From Chaetorhynchus papuensis (Eukaryota; Chordata; Aves; Passeriformes; Rhipiduridae), in assembly GCA_013396525.1 (NCBI GenBank), contig VWYX01000934.1, positions 211,414 through 275,413 on the forward strand: a DNA stretch of 64,000 nt, given 5' to 3'. A model generated the notes under the pieces. It saw only the letters and a program-made list of their open reading frames with translations. It was not told the DNA's origin and made no database searches. Numbering within the stretch: the first letter of the stretch is position 1; the number at the start of each line of letters is the position of its first letter. The translations under genes were made by a program, and so were the position numbers. This document shows, in pieces, positions 24,455-36,800 of this stretch.

Positions 24455-24897
24455 CACTACCAGAAAGGCATTGAGGTGCTGGAGTGTGTCCAGAGAAGAG
24501 AATAGAGCTGATGAAGGGCCTGGAGCACAAGTCTGATGAGGAGCAGCTCAGGGAGCTTAGGGCACTCAGCCTGCAGAAAAGGCAGCTCAGGGGGACCTTC
24601 TGGCTCTCCACAGCTCCCTGAGAGGACAGTGGAGCCGGGGGTCAGGATCTTCTCCCAGATACAATAGGACCAAGAGGAAATGGCCTTGGTTTAGACTGAA
24701 TATTAGGAAAAACTTCTTTACAGAAAGGGTGACCAGGCATCAGAAGAGGCTGCCCAAGAAGTGGGGTCCTCATTCCTGACGGGATTTAAAAGATGTGGAG
24801 ATTTCCTGCTGAGAGACATGGTTTAGTGGTGGATTTGGAAATGCTGGAAACAGTTGGACTCGATGATCTTGGAGGTCTTTTCTAACCTTAATGATTG
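24455..24897 (+). mobile_element. CR1 LINE 3' end, 5'-truncated
   Basis: The segment runs in CR1 sense orientation. It starts near the GAGGTGCTGGAG and GTCCAGAGAAG blocks at the end of ORF2. It passes through the GGAGCACAAGTCTGATGAGG, AGACTGAATATTAGGAAAAA and GAGGCTGCCCAAGAAGTGG blocks, and ends with GGACTCGATGATCTTGGAGG followed by a decayed tail (AATGATTGTA). Frame-breaking differences show it has no coding capacity. It is about 440 bp, truncated at the 5' end, and in the same orientation as the older remnant upstream. Confidence 0.94.
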
Positions 24898-27800
24898 TAC
24901 TTGGTGTAATTCTGGTAGCTTATTGAAAGTATGAAATCTGTTAATTTGGGAGTACTTGAAGTGATGTGAAATCACTTTTTAAGATGAAGCACATGGTAAT
25001 TTGTTTTTTCTCAGGTAATTACATTCATAATATTACTTAGAATAGTTTACCAACTGCTATTGATGTGATGATTTTTTTTGTCCGTCTGCTGTATTTTCAT
25101 AGGTATCTGAAAGCCAATTCTTTACATATTATAGAAATTCTGTGCTGACGCTTATTTTTCTGTATTATGAATAAGGCACAGACAGACGTTGACCAACAGC
25201 AGTTCTGGAAAGGGTTGAGCCTGGAGAAGGTCAAATTGCAATGAAGTTTGCCAGTAAATGCTGTCCCTAACAAACACCAGCCCATACTATTGAATTCTTT
25301 TGACAGTACACAATATGTAGAAAGGAACCAGAGTCTATATAATCCTCACAAAATCCTCACTGAATTCTAAGTTTACTGCCAGGTGTTGAATATTCATGGC
25401 CAAGAGCCCTGATAAAGCCAGGAACGCTGAGGAATTAGAAAATGCCACACCTAAGTGAAATCTGAGCATACATAAACTGAGGTGTGTCTAAAGGTAAAAA
25501 TGTGATCAAATACATGGTTTTTCACGTGACTTGATACCGGAAATCCTGTCTTGCTTTCATTCTGTGCTCCAAATAATAGAACTGTGCAGGATCCTCCAAA
25601 AGAATTCTTACAAGCCAAAAAAAAAACCCCAAAAAACCCAAACCTGTAAATTTTCCAGAACATGGTCACAGAAATGACAAGACCATGTTTCATTTGACCT
25701 TTAAAGGAAAACCTCCAAAAACGCAAAGAAAATTTCAGATATGGAGAACTTAACCTTTCAGAGCACACTGGAAATCAGAATGTCAGAAGGAAAATGGCTG
25801 AGGAATCTGTGACAGAGCTATCTCAAGCGTCTATAATGGTCAATACAGGCCATTAGCACTGCTGTGAGCATCGTCGTGGGCACTGCTCTAAATGCTAACT
25901 GGTTACATAAAGGTTTTTATAAGGCTCTAAATGAGACCATTATCTGAATGTATATATTAAGAAGTAGGTATTCAATAGGGTATATTGCGTTTCTACATCA
26001 TAAATTTTTATCCATCACATCTTCATGCACAGTGTTAACAAATGTAAGGTTTCTCAGAGCTTTCTGAGATACTCAGTCAGATTATGGTCTGGTAAATCAT
26101 TCACTGAAGGGATTCCAGTGACCTGAACAGAGCAATCTCAGTGAGAAGCTACTCACTGGGTTTAATAATGTGATCACAATATAGCTCATAAATGACAAGG
26201 ATTTTGGTATTGCTGGGGTAGTTAATTAAAATGGGAAATGCAAATTTTAATAGTGAGTATCACTGGAAGTATTCAGAAGTGAAATACATTTTGGATTTTT
26301 TTCATCAGAAGATCAGAGAAAGTAGGAGTTTGTGTTGATGCCTTCTAGAAATTATTATGGAATAATGGTGGCTTTGAACACCTGTGTTAGACAACAGCCA
26401 TGGAATTTCTGAGGCTTTGAGAAGCTGAAACCATGCTTTTATTTTCTAACTTATGATTCTGTTTTCCTTTATTTCTTTGTTTCTATATCTCTCTAGGAGA
26501 TAAAAATAAAATTACTGTGTTATTGAAGCAGTATATCAAATAGGGGAACATTTAGAAATATATAATAATTTGTTTTCTTTGACTCTTATTGTCCAGAAGG
26601 AATTAAATAATAAATAATAACAATACAGAGATAATCAGAGTTTGGAGCTAAAATAGATTCAACCTACTTTACTTCTGAGTGTGGCTAATACAATTTAATT
26701 TACTACTAAGGTGAAAAATCTATTCCCTAGGAATGAGGCACTGCATTTAGAATGTGAAGGTAGGTGCATGACCTACTGTGCTCTCTGCTTTTTGAGACAA
26801 TCACAGATAATACCAAAATTACAATCTTGCCTTTGGTGCTATTAAAATTTTTCCTCCAGTAAATACCTCCTGCCTTGTACTCTTAGCTAGTGACCGTGTC
26901 AGGATGGTTTTTATATAAAACCCAGGCTACTCTTGGTGCTGATTTCCTGCAGTCTGAGTTGATTTACTATACAGCTGCCTTGAAGGCTCTCTGCATTTAG
27001 TGCTTCCTCTCAAGTTCAAGAGTTTTGAAACCAGACAGAGTTTGGAGTGCCTACAGTCCCAGTGATTTCTCATATTTAACTATTACTAAAGTTGGAACAT
27101 ATTGCAATAAGCAGTTACAAGTGTCAGAGAGAAATCTTTGTTCCAGTTCTGAATATGAAAACAGAACATTTCCTTTGGCATAACTAAATTCATACTCATG
27201 ACTGAATATTTCAGATCTACGTATCAGCAATGAAATAGTTAACTGTTTTCTCATCTGTAAGATGCAAAGCATTTAGACATGGCTTTCTGTGAGGATGATG
27301 ACTCAAGCAGTCAGGAGTCAGTACACTTTATGTAGCTAAGCTTAGAGCCAAAGGATATTGGGAATTCTGGAAGAAAACCCTGAAGGATTTATTTTTTCCC
27401 ATGTCACCATTTTGCACAAGGTTTGTTATGACCCCAGTAAAAAGAACACTTGGACTCTCCGAGAGGTTTTTAGAAAACCTTGCATTCCTTCAGACACTGG
27501 GAACCTCAAATTGTTTGCAGTCAGGTGGGCTTCCAGCCAGGCAGATCCCATCTGTGGAAAACTTGCCCATCAGTTTTGGGGTTTTTGAGATCTTCCAGGA
27601 TTTTTTTAAAACAAAGCTATTCTATTTAATACTTGTATTTCCAAACAAACCCGATGTTCACACAAGGGTTTGTGGCACTTCCAGTCAAAGGCAAGGACCC
27701 CAGGGACTGAAATCTCAGGTGCTGGCTGGGAGCTGCCCTCAGCCTCCTCCATCACACTTGGCTGGGTGAGCTCGTCCTGAAGTTGAGGTTCCTGTGCAGC

Positions 27801-28224
27801 ACAGCACAAACCTGAAGGTTCAGCTGTACCTGCAGCACAGCACAGCCCAGCCCTGCCTGTGCCTCCTTGGGCTGAGCTGTTAAGGGGATCAGTAGCTCCT
27901 TGATTTACAAGGGCTGTCTGCTTAGAATCACTGCAGTGATTAATTTTGATTTTCACAGTTCTCATCTCCGTACCCTCAGGGACCAATCCAGTGTCTTCAG
28001 ACTTAAAAATATAAGAGCCTTTGATTGCAGTTAGGATTAGGTTCTGCTGTCCTACTGGACAGTGACTTAAATGGCTTTTCAAATATATTTCAGGTGGATC
28101 ATATACTACTGGGCACTATTTAAGCATCCCCTAAGTTTCAGAACGTTTCAATAAATATCGCTCTTCTTTGAATATTGAGATACCTTTCGCTTTTTAGAAA
28201 AGCAGTTACAGCCAAGGAAAAATG
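24898..28224. other. Non-coding sequence
   Basis: An A/C-rich low-complexity tract is at about 25615-25644. An ATAA-rich stretch is at about 26603-26625. A 14-bp direct repeat (TGCAGCACAGCACA) occurs at 27795-27808 and 27831-27844. It accounts for the GLCCAA repeat in a minus-strand open frame at 27606-28082 that otherwise has no protein features. No exon is recognised. Confidence 0.5.
25615..25644. repeat. A/C-rich low-complexity tract
   Basis: A runs of 6-10 separated by CCCC and CCC. It is the complement in composition of the T/G tracts at 6.8, 20.6 and 58.8 kb. Confidence 0.9.
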
Positions 28225-28263
28225 GTTCCTAAATGGCTGGTAGTTACCAGCTCCTTTAGGAAC
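28225..28263. repeat. 39-bp compact foldback hairpin
   Basis: Outer arms GTTCCTAAA (28225-28233) and TTTAGGAAC (28255-28263) are perfectly complementary. Inner arms GCTGGTA (28236-28242) and TACCAGC (28245-28251) are also perfect. They are joined by a 2-base turn and separated from the outer arms by a 2-by-3 internal loop. Sixteen perfect pairs in 39 bases stand out in otherwise unstructured DNA. The loop is too small for a typical microRNA precursor, so a foldback repeat end, a palindromic duplication or a structured RNA element is more likely. Confidence 0.8.
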
Positions 28264-29284
28264 AGAACAGCATGTGGATCTCTTTGCTTATACATGAACG
28301 TATTTTGTGGAAAAAGACCAGAATTGAGCTGATAAATTTAGTGCTATCAATGGAATTCACAGCTGGGCCATTCTAGGTAGCCAAGGAATGAGGAAGCAGT
28401 GCTTCCCAAGCAGTGGGCTCTGTGTACGACTGAAAACAGAACTGCCAAGAGATGGTAACACCCATCTCACCAGCTCCCATAACGCTTGTGCCTGGTAGAA
28501 CTGGCACAGAAGGCAAGAGGAGCCTCACCTGCACTGCCCACAGCTGGGCTGGGATGTGACGCTGCATTTGGCTCGTGTTTGTAGCAGACTTTCTTTCCCC
28601 CTAACTACAGGAACAAGTTTTAGGAGTCCGGCCCCAGTCTTGTGAGCTGCTTAAGTTTCATTAGAATTTATAGCTGGGGTTGATCAGGTTGGTTATTCAT
28701 TCATGTGTTGAAGTAGAGGAGAATTGTCCAGTCTAATTACCCAAGCCAAGGTGCAGTAGGAAGGGGCACCCAGTGCCCTGGGTTCTGGCAGCTGTTGTTG
28801 TTTATGACAGGAATAGCATGGTTTGACTGCGACTTGTTTAATCTTTTAAACTTAAAAATACAATTTTGCATGCTAATATATGATTGTTTTAAGCCAGCTG
28901 AGCTGTTTTTTCATTTTAAATGGTCCATTTTGGAGACCATTTAAGTCTTCACCTTGCAAACAATGTTTACCTTTTCAAGTCCTTCTCTTGCTAATGTTGA
29001 GAGTATTTGTGGCTCAAATAGTTTGAAATATTTACTGGAGACACCATAGGCTTGCACATTCACATTATATTGTACATATTTGAAAGATGACTTTAAAATT
29101 ATATTCTGTATTTCTGCTTTGAAGTGCTGAGAGTGGTGTCCTCATTTAATCATGTGATTCTGACAGAGTGTTTTGTTACTACTATAGGTAGTTCCAAAAC
29201 TTCTGTGTGGGAATAAAGAAATAGTTTGTTTCATGAGGCCTTGTAAACCTAACAAAAAATTCAGTGAATTTAGGAAGGAGAAAA

Positions 29285-29306
29285 GGTGTATTTATGGTGT
29301 ATTTAT
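29285..29306. repeat. 11-bp perfect tandem duplication
   Basis: GGTGTATTTAT occurs twice head to tail (29285-29295 and 29296-29306). Confidence 0.9.
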
Positions 29307-29610
29307 GTTCTCAAGTTGCTTTATCTTATATGTATCTCACATGTAATAAAGCTTGTAGTTAATCCTCTGAATCTTTGTACTGAGGATAAAGCCCATTACC
29401 TGTGAACTGTCAAAATCATAGATAGAATTGGCAACTTCTAAACTTCGTATAAAATAAATTTCTCTGACATTTTGCCCCCTATTTATTAATCCAAAATTAA
29501 AGCTTTATGCTGTCAAACTTTAATCCACCAAAACCCTTCTGTAAAAACTCTGGGGGAAAATGTTCTGTATCAACCAGCAAAGGAAAAAGATGTTTCTCTT
29601 GAAGAATGAT

Positions 29611-29640
29611 ATAAATAAAAAAAAAAAAGAAAAAGAAAAA
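29611..29640. repeat. A-rich simple repeat
   Basis: An ATAAATAAAA start is followed by a long A run and AAAAG units. Nothing upstream identifies it as the tail of a retrocopy. Confidence 0.85.
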
Positions 29641-32600
29641 CCCTGTAATTTCTCTGTATAGTACTGTATGAGCATATATTTGTGAGAACCAGGTTGTTCC
29701 TGTTGCTGCTGTCATAGCTCCTTTCAGTATTTTCCAGGAGGGAATGGGGAAGTCCTCTGGGGCTCTAATGGATACATGAGCAGCTTTGTACTTTGGAAAT
29801 AGCAGTTCATAATTGGATTGTTTCACACTTTGAATTGCCTTGGTGTAACCTGAAAGTTGGTGACATTTGTGTTTGTCACTTGGAAGCTGACACAGTTGTC
29901 AGATTTTGACTGGGGAAGCAGAAACTACATCCCTCCTACAACGTGCAGGGCATGTGGAGTGAAGTTCCCACATCCGTGTGCTGTGTTTTGCTCTAGTTCA
30001 GTAATATTGGTCTCAGTTTTCTGAGAGCAGAGGTCCTAATGTTAAAAAGGGGATTCGTGTCACTAGAAATGGAAAAACTTTGGTGAGTTTGACCTCACAA
30101 AAGTCTAGCTCAGTGCAGGCACACAATTGCACGAGTATTTGGCCTGTGACAACTTTTCTTTACAACTACTTATACTGTTGGCAAGAGATGTCTTCCTGCA
30201 AGACTGCTACCAAATTGTCTGCCCATCCTGAATGGAAAACCAAGGAAAACCAAGAATTTAGGTGATCTGGGTCCTAGTTCTGTGTCTTCTATAGTCTCAG
30301 TACTGAGCAGTCACCTTGCTTTGACTGTCACCTGTAAAATGAGAGACTGTACATCTTTGGGAGGGACTTGGAGCTGTGTGTGCCTTAACAGTACAGGCTT
30401 CTCTACAGGCAAATTAAAGGGCATTGGCATAGTGATGGAGGGCTTGTTTCCTTACTGAGTAAAGTAAAATGACAGCTTAATGTATGAATAAGCAATTCCT
30501 CAGCAAGTTAAGAACACACATTTTAATTCTTATTTTATTGATTTGCACTTGACAGTAAATGCCAGATTAAGCCTGAAGGCTCACAGCTTTTGCAGTTCTG
30601 AGAGGAGGATCCCAGGTAGCAGGCAGCACCCAGTTCCTTTAATCTCAGCACAGAAGAGCTGCAGTGAAATACAAAAGGCATTGTTTCCGTGGCTGTCAAG
30701 TGTCTGACTTTGTGAATGTGCCTGGCAGTGCAGTTGTTGACTGTGATGAGCACATTTGGGAGGGGGCACCAGTCTGCTTGGAACTGTGGTTTGCCCAAAC
30801 TCCCATCACACTGACAGTGAATAGCAACCAAAAAGGAGTCAGCAGCTGTTGGCCACTGCCACCAGACCTCATTTGGACTGGGGACCAATGTTTTACTGAA
30901 ATATATGGCACCAGCCATTCCTCCTGTGAATCAGCTTTTTCTGTAGCTGGTGTTGGTGAGTACTGTATTTAAACTATTATTTCAAAAACATGGATCAGGC
31001 TTCTTGTGAAGTATTAATGTGTTATTAAGGCTGATGCTGAAAGATCCTGGCTAGACTGGGAGCTTCATTTCATGTATGACACCTGAAAATCCAAACAGTA
31101 AAGCTATTGTGCAAAAGAGATCTGCTCCATAAAAACTAAATGTTTGCAAATATGTCTCTCCCTTAAGAGCTGAAAGCCTTTAACTTCATCTTTTAGCCAG
31201 CAAGAACTTGAAAGCTTGCACCCTCTAATGGAAAACATCTTTCAGCACTAATAACATAATAAGAACAAATTGGGCAATGATCACACATAAACCAGGATAG
31301 ATTGCACCCCGGGAATACCATCTCTAACAGATTGTTAAAGGTGAGGCTGTTTACTGATTTCCAAAGAAATGCTGTTTCAGAAGTGGCAGCTGCAGCCTCT
31401 GCAGGGGATACTGCTGGCTTCACATTCAAACGCTGGATTTGTGCAAGTTAGAAGGGGATTAGGTAGAAAAAGAATAATCCCTAAACAGGCAAGAATATGC
31501 CTTTTAAATGAAATGCAAGGCTGAGTGCTGTTAGACATGGGGCAGCACTAGTTTCAGGTTCCCTCTGTTTGCTGATAGCGTTTTCCTTTTAAATAGTCGC
31601 AAGTATATTTTCTTATTTAAAATGATCTTTAGAATATTGTTACAGGCACTTGCCTGTATTTTCTCTCTCATTTATCAAAATGTTCCGAAGCTGCAACCAC
31701 AGGGATGCTATATACATTGCAGTCAGTTTGAAAATTAGTTCTGGTGTAGTTTTTCCAATGATATTTCACCTCCACTTCAAAAGCATAGCTAAAGTGGCTA
31801 AAAGGAAAATTGAAAGGAAGAAAAAATTCAGGGAACTTGAAGCATATTTTTTCATGACAGATTAAATTTCATTGACTATTATATTCCAGGCAAGGTGAAC
31901 CTAAGATGGAGAATTCAAAAAATATACTGAGATGACCTGCTTCACTTCCAAAACTACTCCATTTAAAATGATTAAGCAACTACCAAAGTGCTGTTGCTTG
32001 CACTGTTAAATCTCCCAGTTTATACTCATAGGTGATTTCTTCTCTTCTTGTCTTGTTTAATAGTTAATGTGAAGCTTTATTGGTCCTTTAAAAACCATAT
32101 TTGAGTTGCTGTGATGGAAGTGGGCTGTTCCTGCTGCTGAAGTATGCCCCATGCATTTGGGCACATTGATTATCTATCAGTCCTTCTGTAGTGTCTGTAG
32201 ATACCTGCTTGGAAAAACTTGCCTCCAATCACATGATAAATGGTGACAATTAGTTTATGTCCCTCTCATGGCCTTCACAGCTGAAGCCTGCTTTGCTGAG
32301 AGAGCCTGCTTCTTCTTCTTTTGCTGGAAATTGGGAACACATATGTGTTTAGGGCAGTGGAAGGGAGACAAATTATGGAAGATGGGAAATGGGCAGACTG
32401 GGGCAAAGCCTGGGAGTCAGAACCATGTCACTAAAAAACCAGTTGAACTGAGGAATATCCTGACCCACTACAGCAGGGGAAGCCTCCCTGGTGGCACTGC
32501 TCTGCATGGGGTGGGTTCTGGGATTGCTGGTGTGGTCACAGCCATACCTCTGCAGTTTTCCTTTTAGGCTGAGCTTCTCACCAGACTTGCCTGAACGAGA

Positions 32601-32763
32601 TGGGGACTGAACAGGAGAAGTATCCTGTCCTGATTATCAGCACTTGGCTGACCTGAGCTCAGATTCATCTCAGCACAAATCCCAGCTAAGTGCCTATGAA
32701 TGGCCGTTCCCACTCTCTGGTTCTGTCTTGCCTGCAGGAAATTCAGACCTCAGAGGTTTAAGA

Positions 32764-32781
32764 GGGGGTGGGAGGGAAGGG
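32764..32781 (+). other. G-quadruplex motif with one- and two-base loops
   Basis: Four G tracts on the plus strand are separated by loops of T, A and AA (G5-T-G3-A-G3-AA-G3). This fits the canonical rule of four runs of at least three G with short loops, and short loops are the most stable class. It lies in non-coding DNA without a recognised promoter nearby. Confidence 0.85.
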
Positions 32782-35700
32782 TTATCTGGGTTTCCTCTCT
32801 TTAAGGCAGCTCTTCAAAATGAAAGGAATGGAAAAGTCAGTTCATACTCTCTCATGCTTGTTATGATTTGTAAAATAGGGGCAACTATTAGGAAATGCCT
32901 TTATTATGCCAGACAGTGAAATTAAATGGGCAGGTTGACCAGCAGGAGGAACCAAATGTTTGTAAGAAAAAGGCTGGCTAAGGCAGTAAATATATTGCAC
33001 TGTCTGACCCTGTGCCAGTGAACAGGGCAACAGTGGACTCAGATATCGAGTTTGTTTTGTGTACTAAACACATGAACTTCTCACTCTGTTGGTTTATTTC
33101 AGTTTGGTAAAGAGCTACAGCCTCTTTGTAACATTAGAATGTGTAAGCTGAGAATTCATGTCTTTATCATGTCTTGGTAAATCCACTAAAAGGTTATATT
33201 TGAGGCTTTCCTATTTTTCTTCATTTGATGCCCATTGAGTAGCAATGGTGAAAAGATAGCTACTGTTATTTTGTTGTAGTGCTAACGTTTTGCATTTCCA
33301 TTATTATAACATCTCCTGTCACTACAGGTTTGAATTTTTGAGGTTTACACTTTGGACATGAAATAGTTTGTCCTTGCTGAAATTTGGCAAAGAAATTCTT
33401 CAGCCTTGATGGATTTGAGACTTGTGTACCTGTTAAAAACAACAAAAGCCAAACACCTCACAGCTCCAGATTTTCTTTCACTAAAAAAAAAAAAATCCAA
33501 CCATATGGAGAAATTTCTGTTTCCACTTGCCTATAACTTAAAAAGAACAAGGCAAAATGGTTAAAAAAGGCCCATTTCTAGTGGCCTTAGGAATTTCTCA
33601 GCTGTCTCAATGATGAATCTTCCTGAAACTGAAATGATTCCACAAAATGTGAACATTTTTGGTGCCAGCTGGTTACAGTGACAGTCTTTAGAAGAAGAAA
33701 ATTCTTGCTTTAACTCAAAGTCATATCTCTGAATTCTGTAAAGCATTCCCTGAGTTGTGCTTATTTAGATATTGGAAAAAATCTATTGGATAGAAAAGTA
33801 TAGTTAGATGGCCTGACATCAGTGGAATGTTATTTGTCATCACATCTCAAGTAATAATAAGTCAATCTGCCACTTTTTTTAGCACTGTCATGCTATTATA
33901 TATAATATATTGTGCTAGTGAGTGGTAGCTTCATTGCTTAGCAGACTGGGTCCTCGAGCTTTTCTTATTTGCTTCCTTAACAGAAAGCTCCAATTTTTTC
34001 TTTATTTTTTTCTTTCACCTAAATATCTGTTCTAAAAGTCATGTGTGGTGTTTTTTTAAGTTGGACATGGTTGGACTTCTAATTTTCAAAAACTTTGCTT
34101 TATCTACACAGCTCTACTGTCTGCACAGATTCATAGTGTATGACCTGGGGATAAATCTAAATACTAGGGAGTTTCCAGTGCTGGCTAATCTGCTGCTCTT
34201 TGTGAACTCTGATCTCACTGTTTTTTAGTAATTGCCTCTCTTCTAAAGTAGACCTAAGTCTTGGCGCTTGGAAAATTCCACACGATCGATATTCTGTTGG
34301 TCTTCCTGCCAACAAGATTTAAGCTCAGTTCTCAGAAGGATCTAATCTATGTCTTTTATATGTCCAACTCTATGCACAAATTTTTGCCTGCCCTGCACCC
34401 AGGCTGCTTCACTGCACTCCACAGAGCTCCCAGGAAAGGAGGAAGTCCTGCAACACTGGAAGGGAGAAAACCAATGTCTGTCCCATCCCTCTTCAAGGGC
34501 ACTCCCAATACACTGGATTACAGCTCGTTCTGTGTCTGCCATGTAAAACTACTGCAAACCTACAGATATATAAACCTATATATGTATGGGTTCACAAACC
34601 CTTATATATGGCCACTAAGACCCTGAAATCTGAGAGGTGGTCAGTATTAAAGCAAAGATGATCAATATTAAAGGAATAACTGGAAATGCTTTCTCTTCTG
34701 TGTAAAGCTATGGGTAATTTTCTTGGTTGCTGGAATAGCTGAGGTGGGTGTTCAGTGAACTTCTCACTTTCAAGCAAATGTTGCAGAGTTTTGAAAGGAT
34801 TTAAGAATACTTTGATCAGTAACATGTACAATTAGTCAAGACTAAATATAAACATTAAGCTCCAGTGATCTCAGGCTGAAGTTAGGAGTGGTATTTTTAA
34901 CCTAAAAGAGGACAACTCACTAGCTGTTTCAAGGAGGAAGGATTTATCTCCTCCTGAAATATTTGGTGCTTCTGGCTGCTAAGGGCAAACATTTAGAGTT
35001 GCCAGAATAATGGCCTGATCCAGGATGGATGCTTCAAGCTGCCAGATTGGCTGGGAGTGCTTCAAGCAGCCTGGCTGGATGCCACAGTCGGAGGCTATCA
35101 TTCTCCTGTGTCATCTGCTCTCCTGTGTTCGGCATTGCGCTGCTTTGTTTTCACTGCAAAGCAACAAAACAGAATTACATGTTTAGCAACTGATGATGTG
35201 GGAAAAATCCCCAGCTCTCTGAGAGCAAGAGTGTTCTGGAGAAGTGTTCCTTCAGCCAAGCAGGCAAAGAGGCTCACGATCATATAGAGAGGGAACTGAG
35301 ACAGACTTTATTGACTGCACTGGCCAAGAGCCCCCATAATTCTGGTTTCAAGGTGCACATCTTACCATTTCCACCCCACACTTTGATTTCCCAGCAAAGT
35401 GAAATGACTTTCTCACTGTCAATAGAAAGGCTGATAGAACCAAGCACAGACCCCAAGGACCTGATTAAAGCCATTTTTCACCTTGGTGAAAAGTCAATGC
35501 AAAGCACAGAAGTGCAGCTGAACAGAGCAGCCTCCCTCTGTTCCATCAGAGTCCTTGCTCATTTGCTGCCTCCTCACATCAATTTTCTCTGTGTTGTTTT
35601 CTGTCAGCTCTCCATGCAAACTTTGATGTTTGTGGATTTCCTTGCATGTGCTCTTTTAATGATCCATTTCTACCGAGTTTGTTACCATCAATAAATGTGA

Positions 35701-36540
35701 TGTGCTATGGCAGTGTGTAAAACGTTCGGGCCTGTCATTAGGGGGGGAAGCTGAAGGGCACCAATGTGGTCTTGGCCCTGAGAAGATATATTCATAAGAA
35801 ATATGGTATGTGTGTAGATTGCCTTTCCTTTCTCCCTTCTGATAATCTACAATATTTTCTAGCAGGTAGTAATTACTCCTGATTATCCCTCCCCTCATAA
35901 TGTAGCAGAAACAAAGAACAAATAACAGCCTCACTGCTGCTCAGTGCAGCCAAACAAACTTATAAATTAACAACACAATGTTTTTTCAACTAACCTGGCC
36001 TCTTTTGAATCTGGTAATAGCAAATTACATCATGATTTTTATCAAAATCTCATCCAGATAGCTTTAAGAAATTAATTTTTTTTTTTTACATTCTTCTTGT
36101 ATCTCTTTCTCTTCATTGCCTTTTCTTTTCTTTCTTAGATTAACTGTAGGCAATTATTTCCTGGTTCTTTCCAGTACCTAGAGTTTGATTTGGAGTTGTT
36201 TTGGTGACTGGTCATTGAGCTCAGATTCTGGTGTAGAGTGAATTGCACAAGGCAGAGGGCTCTGAGCTGCTGCTAAAGGTGACTGTGGCAGAAGCCGAAA
36301 GCATTGCCCTGTTGTCAGACCTCTTGCACGGTGGATTTGTTTAACAAAATCCTGCCCAAGGTCATGCAGTGGACACACCTCAGCGAATGAGGGATTTGGG
36401 GAACGTAGAGGTAGAAAATTTAAGTAGCAACTCTAAGTAAGACAACTTTTGCTTCCCATTTATGTGTTGTTTGTTTTGATCAGGAGCTCCTTAAGGCTGG
36501 GGAGTGCCTTTTCTGTGTCTGTGCAGTACAAGACCCATCC
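32782..36540. other. Non-coding sequence
   Basis: Contains an A13 run at 33483-33495, a 14-bp TA-rich perfect palindrome at 33894-33907 and a T12 run at 36076-36087. A minus-strand AATAAAG at about 35306-35312 with U5-like sequence after it gives a weak LTR impression that I did not accept. No exon is recognised. Confidence 0.5.
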
Positions 36541-36800
36541 TCTGTTAGAACCCGCTGAAATTATGAGATATAAATAGCACTACAAAATGCTTGGGGGCCA
36601 GATAAACAGAGGAAGGTGAGCGAATTGTGCAGCCAGTCTAGAACGGAGAAGGCAGCCGGGCAGTTGTCCATGGTAGCAGCTCCCACCAGGAGCCTTCGTT
36701 CCCAGCAGGATTATGTAAGAGCACAGTGCCTCCGCGTGCCAGACAGCCGCACCCACACACCCACGGGCTGCGTGTCGGGCCAGACGCAGTGGGAGAGCTC
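36541..36800 (+). promoter_or_regulatory. Possible TATA promoter with small CpG cluster
   Basis: TATAAATA, a strong TATA-box match, is at 36569-36576. About 40 bp further on lies a donor-like AAG|GTGAGC (exon end at 36615). Then comes a local cluster of about ten CpG dinucleotides between about 36640 and 36790, in a region where CpG is otherwise rare. The order (TATA, short possible exon, donor, CpG-rich start of intron) would fit a minor or tissue-specific promoter, but a chance arrangement is quite possible. No coding frame supports it. Confidence 0.25.

Larger units (their letters stand above)
28264..32763. other. Non-coding sequence
   Basis: An 11-bp tandem duplication (GGTGTATTTAT twice) lies at 29285-29306 and an A-rich run at 29611-29640. 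Overlapping open frames at 30535-30972 on both strands have no domain or splice support. No exon or repeat family is recognised. Confidence 0.5.

Noticed and set aside
27606..28082. Minus-strand open frame of 158 codons with an internal GLCCAA repeat.
   Set aside because: It starts at a TTG codon. The repeat comes from a 14-bp direct DNA repeat (27795-27808 and 27831-27844), and there is no domain or splice support.
35090..35470. LTR-like AATAAAG at about 35306-35312 on the minus strand followed by a U5-like sequence.
   Set aside because: No TATA box at a suitable distance, no TG/CA ends and no target duplication. A chance poly(A) hexamer is as likely.
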